The position numbers and the translations under genes were made by a program. Below, piece after piece: positions 12,787 through 15,143 of a stretch of DNA of 15,143 nt. Within the stretch, counting starts at the first letter, position 1. Each line of letters begins with the position of its first letter. Origin of the DNA: Microtetraspora glauca (GTDB taxonomy: Bacteria > Actinomycetota > Actinomycetes > Streptomycetales > Streptomycetaceae); contig JOFO01000087.1 of the NCBI GenBank assembly GCA_000721275.1, positions 1 to 15,143 of the forward strand. Reading direction: 5' to 3'. A model generated the notes under the pieces. That model was given only the letters and a program-made list of their open reading frames with translations. It was not told where the DNA came from and did no database searches.

Positions 12787-13335
12787 ATGACCCCAGCTCA
12801 CACAGCACCGGAACACGTCCGGGACGAAGCGCCGGTCTCCGCCCGCGGCTGGACCGTGGGACGGCCCCGCGTCGGCGACGGAGCCCAACTCTGGCGCCTC
12901 GCCCGGGAGTCCGGGACCCTGGACGTCAACTCCTCGTACAGCTACCTCCTGTGGTGCCGCGACTTCGCCGAGACGTCCGCCGTCGCCCGGGACGCGGACG
13001 GACGCGCGCTGGGCTTCGTGACCGGCTATCTCCGCCCCGACGCGCCCGGCACCCTGCTCGTCTGGCAGGTCGCCGTCGACCCCGCGTACCGGGGACTCGG
13101 CATCGCCGGGGCGCTCCTCGACCACCTGTCGGAGCACGTCGCCGGCACCGGCCCGCTGGACGCCGTCGAGACCACCATCACCCCCGGCAACCTGGCGTCC
13201 GAGCGCCTCTTCAGCGCCTACGCCCGGCGGCACGGCGCCCGCGTGCGGCGGACGGTCCTCTTCCCGTCCACCGCCTTCCCCGCGCCCGGCCACGACGCCG
13301 AAGTGCTGCACCGCATCGCGCCGCTGGCCTTCTGA
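12787..13335 (+). CDS. ectA: L-2,4-diaminobutyric acid acetyltransferase EctA
   Basis: 182 residues. EctA transfers an acetyl group from acetyl-CoA to L-2,4-diaminobutyrate to give N-gamma-acetyl-diaminobutyrate, the second step of ectoine synthesis. It is a GNAT-fold enzyme. The characteristic EctA stretch LDVNSSYSYLLWCRDF is at 45-60. The acetyl-CoA motif VWQVAVDPAYRGLGIAG is at 92-108, and VETTITPGNLASERLF at 127-142. The ATG at 12787 gives the usual streptomycete length; an in-frame ATG at 12676 would add 37 residues unlike any EctA N-terminus and would cover the regulatory repeats. No Shine-Dalgarno sequence is visible, and a TAACTT hexamer suggests leaderless translation. ectB starts 62 bases after the stop. 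Expression is probably osmotically induced. Confidence 0.95.
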   Translation: MTPAHTAPEHVRDEAPVSARGWTVGRPRVGDGAQLWRLARESGTLDVNSSYSYLLWCRDFAETSAVARDADGRALGFVTGYLRPDAPGTLLVWQVAVDPAYRGLGIAGALLDHLSEHVAGTGPLDAVETTITPGNLASERLFSAYARRHGARVRRTVLFPSTAFPAPGHDAEVLHRIAPLAF

Positions 13336-13397
13336 GCCCACCACCGCCCCGCCCCCTGCCCCCACCTTCCGGCCACTCCCCCGTACTGGAGTCCCGC

Positions 13398-14654
13398 ATG
13401 ACGCTCATCGCCACTGCCGAGCCCACCGTCTTCGAGACCGTCGAGTCGGAGGTGCGCAGCTACTGCCGCTCCTGGCCCACCGTCTTCGAACGGGCCACGG
13501 GCAGCCGCCTGTTCGACGAACACGGCCGCCCCTTCCTCGACTTCTTCGCCGGCGCCGGCTCGCTCAACTACGGCCACAACAACCCGGCCCTCAAGCGCCC
13601 GCTCCTCGACTACCTCGGCGGCGACGGCATCACCCACGGCCTCGACATGTCGACCACGGCCAAACGGCGCTTCCTGGAGACCTTCCACGCCACCGTGCTC
13701 GCCCCGCGCGCCCTCCCCTACAAGGTGATGTTCCCGGGCCCGACCGGCACCAACGCCGTCGAGGCCGCCCTCAAACTGGCCCGCAAGGTCACCGGCCGGA
13801 CGACCGTCGTCTCCTTCACCAACGCCTTCCACGGCATGTCGCTCGGCTCCCTCGCCCTCACCGGCAACGCCGGCAAGCGCGCCGGAGCGGGCGTGCCGCT
13901 GAGCCACACCGCGCAGATGCCGTACGACCACTACCTCGGCGGCCGGGTCCCGGACTTCCTGTGGTTCGAACGGCTGCTGGAGGACACCGGGTCGGGCCTC
14001 GACCACCCGGCCGCCGTCATCGTGGAGACGGTCCAGGGCGAGGGCGGCGTCAACGCGGCCCGCGCCGAATGGCTGCACGGCCTCGCCGACCTGTGCCGCC
14101 GCCGCGAGATGCTGCTCATCGTCGACGACATCCAGATGGGCTGCGGCCGGACCGGCGACTTCTTCTCCTTCGAGGAGGCCGGCATCACCCCGGACATCGT
14201 CACCCTGTCCAAGTCGATCAGCGGCTACGGACTGCCCATGTCCCTCTGCCTGTTCCGCGACGAACTCGACGTCTGGGAGCCCGGCGAGCACAACGGCACC
14301 TTCCGCGGCAACAACCCCGCCTTCGTCACCGCCACCGCCGCCCTCGACACCTACTGGCGGGACTCCACCCTCCGCGACCGCACCCTCCGGCGGGCCGCCA
14401 CCGTCGAGGCCGCCCTGGCCGAGCTCGGCACCGGGACCGCGCCGCGCGGGCGCGGGCTCGTCTGGGGCCTGGAGTTCGAGAGCGGCGAGCGGGCCCGGGC
14501 CGTCTGCCGGCGCGCCTTCGACCTCGGGCTGCTGGTGGAGACCTCCGGCCCCGGTGACGAGGTCGTCAAGCTGCTGCCGCCGCTGACCGTCACCGACGAC
14601 GAACTGGACGAGGGCCTCGGCATCCTCGCCCGTGCCGTCCGCCACTCCGCCTGA
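13398..14654 (+). CDS. ectB: Diaminobutyrate-2-oxoglutarate transaminase EctB
   Basis: 418 residues, the normal EctB length. This PLP enzyme (class III aminotransferase) converts L-aspartate-4-semialdehyde to L-2,4-diaminobutyrate with glutamate as amino donor, the first dedicated ectoine step. Motifs include [17 protein letters not shown] (47-63), the phosphate-binding [16 protein letters not shown] (114-129), [19 protein letters not shown] (139-157), [12 protein letters not shown] (242-253) with the pyridine-binding aspartate, and LSKSISGYG with the Schiff-base lysine K272. [10 protein letters not shown] follows, as in other EctB proteins. The ATG at 13398 has GGAG 6 bases upstream; the frame is open further back but only as a shadow of ectA. 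ectC follows 49 bases after the stop. It draws aspartate semialdehyde from the lysine/threonine pathway. Confidence 0.96.
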   Translation: MTLIATAEPTVFETVESEVRSYCRSWPTVFERATGSRLFDEHGRPFLDFFAGAGSLNYGHNNPALKRPLLDYLGGDGITHGLDMSTTAKRRFLETFHATVLAPRALPYKVMFPGPTGTNAVEAALKLARKVTGRTTVVSFTNAFHGMSLGSLALTGNAGKRAGAGVPLSHTAQMPYDHYLGGRVPDFLWFERLLEDTGSGLDHPAAVIVETVQGEGGVNAARAEWLHGLADLCRRREMLLIVDDIQMGCGRTGDFFSFEEAGITPDIVTLSKSISGYGLPMSLCLFRDELDVWEPGEHNGTFRGNNPAFVTATAALDTYWRDSTLRDRTLRRAATVEAALAELGTGTAPRGRGLVWGLEFESGERARAVCRRAFDLGLLVETSGPGDEVVKLLPPLTVTDDELDEGLGILARAVRHSA

Positions 14655-14703
14655 CGCCGCCGCCGCCCGACCCCGCACCGCCCCCGCACCGAAAGGCCAC
14701 CCC

Positions 14704-15108
14704 GTGATCGTCCGCAGCTTCGCCGAACTGGAGAACACCGACCGGCACGTGCGCTCCGCCTCCGGCACCTGGGAGAGCAAGCGCATCGTCCTCGCCCGCG
14801 AGCGCGTCGGCTTCTCCCTCCACGAGACCGTCCTGTACGCCGGGACCGAGACCGACATGTGGTACGCGAACCACGTCGAGGCCGTCGTCTGCACCGCGGG
14901 CGAGGCCGAACTCACCGACCGCGAGACCGGGACGACGTACCGGATCGTGCCCGGGACCATGTACCTCCTCGACGGCCACGAGCGGCACACGCTCAAGGTC
15001 AAGGAGGAGTTCCGCTGCCTGTGCGTCTTCAACCCGCCGGTCACCGGCCGCGAGGACCACGACGAGAACGGCGTCTACCCGCTGCTCACCGAACCGGACG
15101 ACGCCTGA
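14704..15108 (+). CDS. ectC: L-ectoine synthase EctC
   Basis: 134 residues, a complete single-domain cupin. EctC cyclises N-gamma-acetyl-diaminobutyrate to ectoine with loss of water, using a bound metal (iron in the characterised enzyme). The conserved [18 protein letters not shown] (53-70) and [15 protein letters not shown] (84-98) are present. Predicted metal ligands are E59, Y87 and H95, corresponding to the Glu-Tyr-His set known from a Paenibacillus EctC with a two-residue shift. The GTG start at 14704 has AAAGG about 7 bases upstream and gives the usual [10 protein letters not shown] start. It is third in the ect operon. The remaining 35 bases of the window are pyrimidine-rich with no hairpin or start codon; ectD (ectoine hydroxylase) is expected next if the operon is complete. 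Confidence 0.96.
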   Translation: MIVRSFAELENTDRHVRSASGTWESKRIVLARERVGFSLHETVLYAGTETDMWYANHVEAVVCTAGEAELTDRETGTTYRIVPGTMYLLDGHERHTLKVKEEFRCLCVFNPPVTGREDHDENGVYPLLTEPDDA

Positions 15109-15143
15109 CCGCCCACCCCTCCCCTCTCTCCCCCTCCCCACCC

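Overview
The window is very GC-rich, with almost every third codon position G or C, and reads as chromosomal DNA from a high-GC actinomycete, most likely a Streptomyces. Three things point there: a SARP/BTAD-type regulator, a membrane protein resembling the 'streptophobe' family, and an ectoine operon of streptomycete type. I saw no tRNA, rRNA, CRISPR array, insertion sequence or integrase, and no TTA codon in the called genes.

Layout. (1) 1-426, minus: N-terminal part of a SARP/AfsR-type regulator, cut by the window edge. (2) 556-3673, plus: a PAS-GAF-PP2C(SpoIIE)-HATPase signalling protein, then a PolX-like protein that keeps the helix-hairpin-helix and PHP parts but has no polymerase core. 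(3) 6509-3695, minus: TetR regulator, ThuA-like protein and succinate-semialdehyde-type aldehyde dehydrogenase, probably one transcription unit, with TetR and ThuA overlapping by 109 bases. (4) 6626-11055, plus: a double-FHA ABC transporter resembling mycobacterial Rv1747, a small SH3-like protein with a Pro-rich repeat tail, and a soluble Ser/Thr kinase joined to it by a one-base stop/start overlap. (5) 12403-11030, minus: a polytopic, probably streptophobe-family membrane protein converging on the kinase with a 26-base overlap. (6) 12404-12786: a regulatory interval, clearly less GC-rich than its surroundings, containing spaced GTTAT/ATAAC elements and inverted repeats. (7) 12787-15108, plus: ectA, ectB and ectC; ectD would be expected just past the right edge.

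How the genes may work together. The transporter, adapter and kinase look like a phospho-threonine module. The kinase would phosphorylate threonines, FHA domains would read them, and the export pump would be the output. The adapter carries three copies of PT(H/Q)VV, which I propose as acceptor sites. The ect genes make ectoine from aspartate semialdehyde through diaminobutyrate, giving an osmoprotectant. The PAS-GAF-PP2C protein looks like a stress or partner-switching regulator, but no anti-sigma-factor antagonist is visible nearby. Several genes lack a Shine-Dalgarno sequence and instead have a TANNNT hexamer 7-8 bases before the start codon, which suggests leaderless transcripts.
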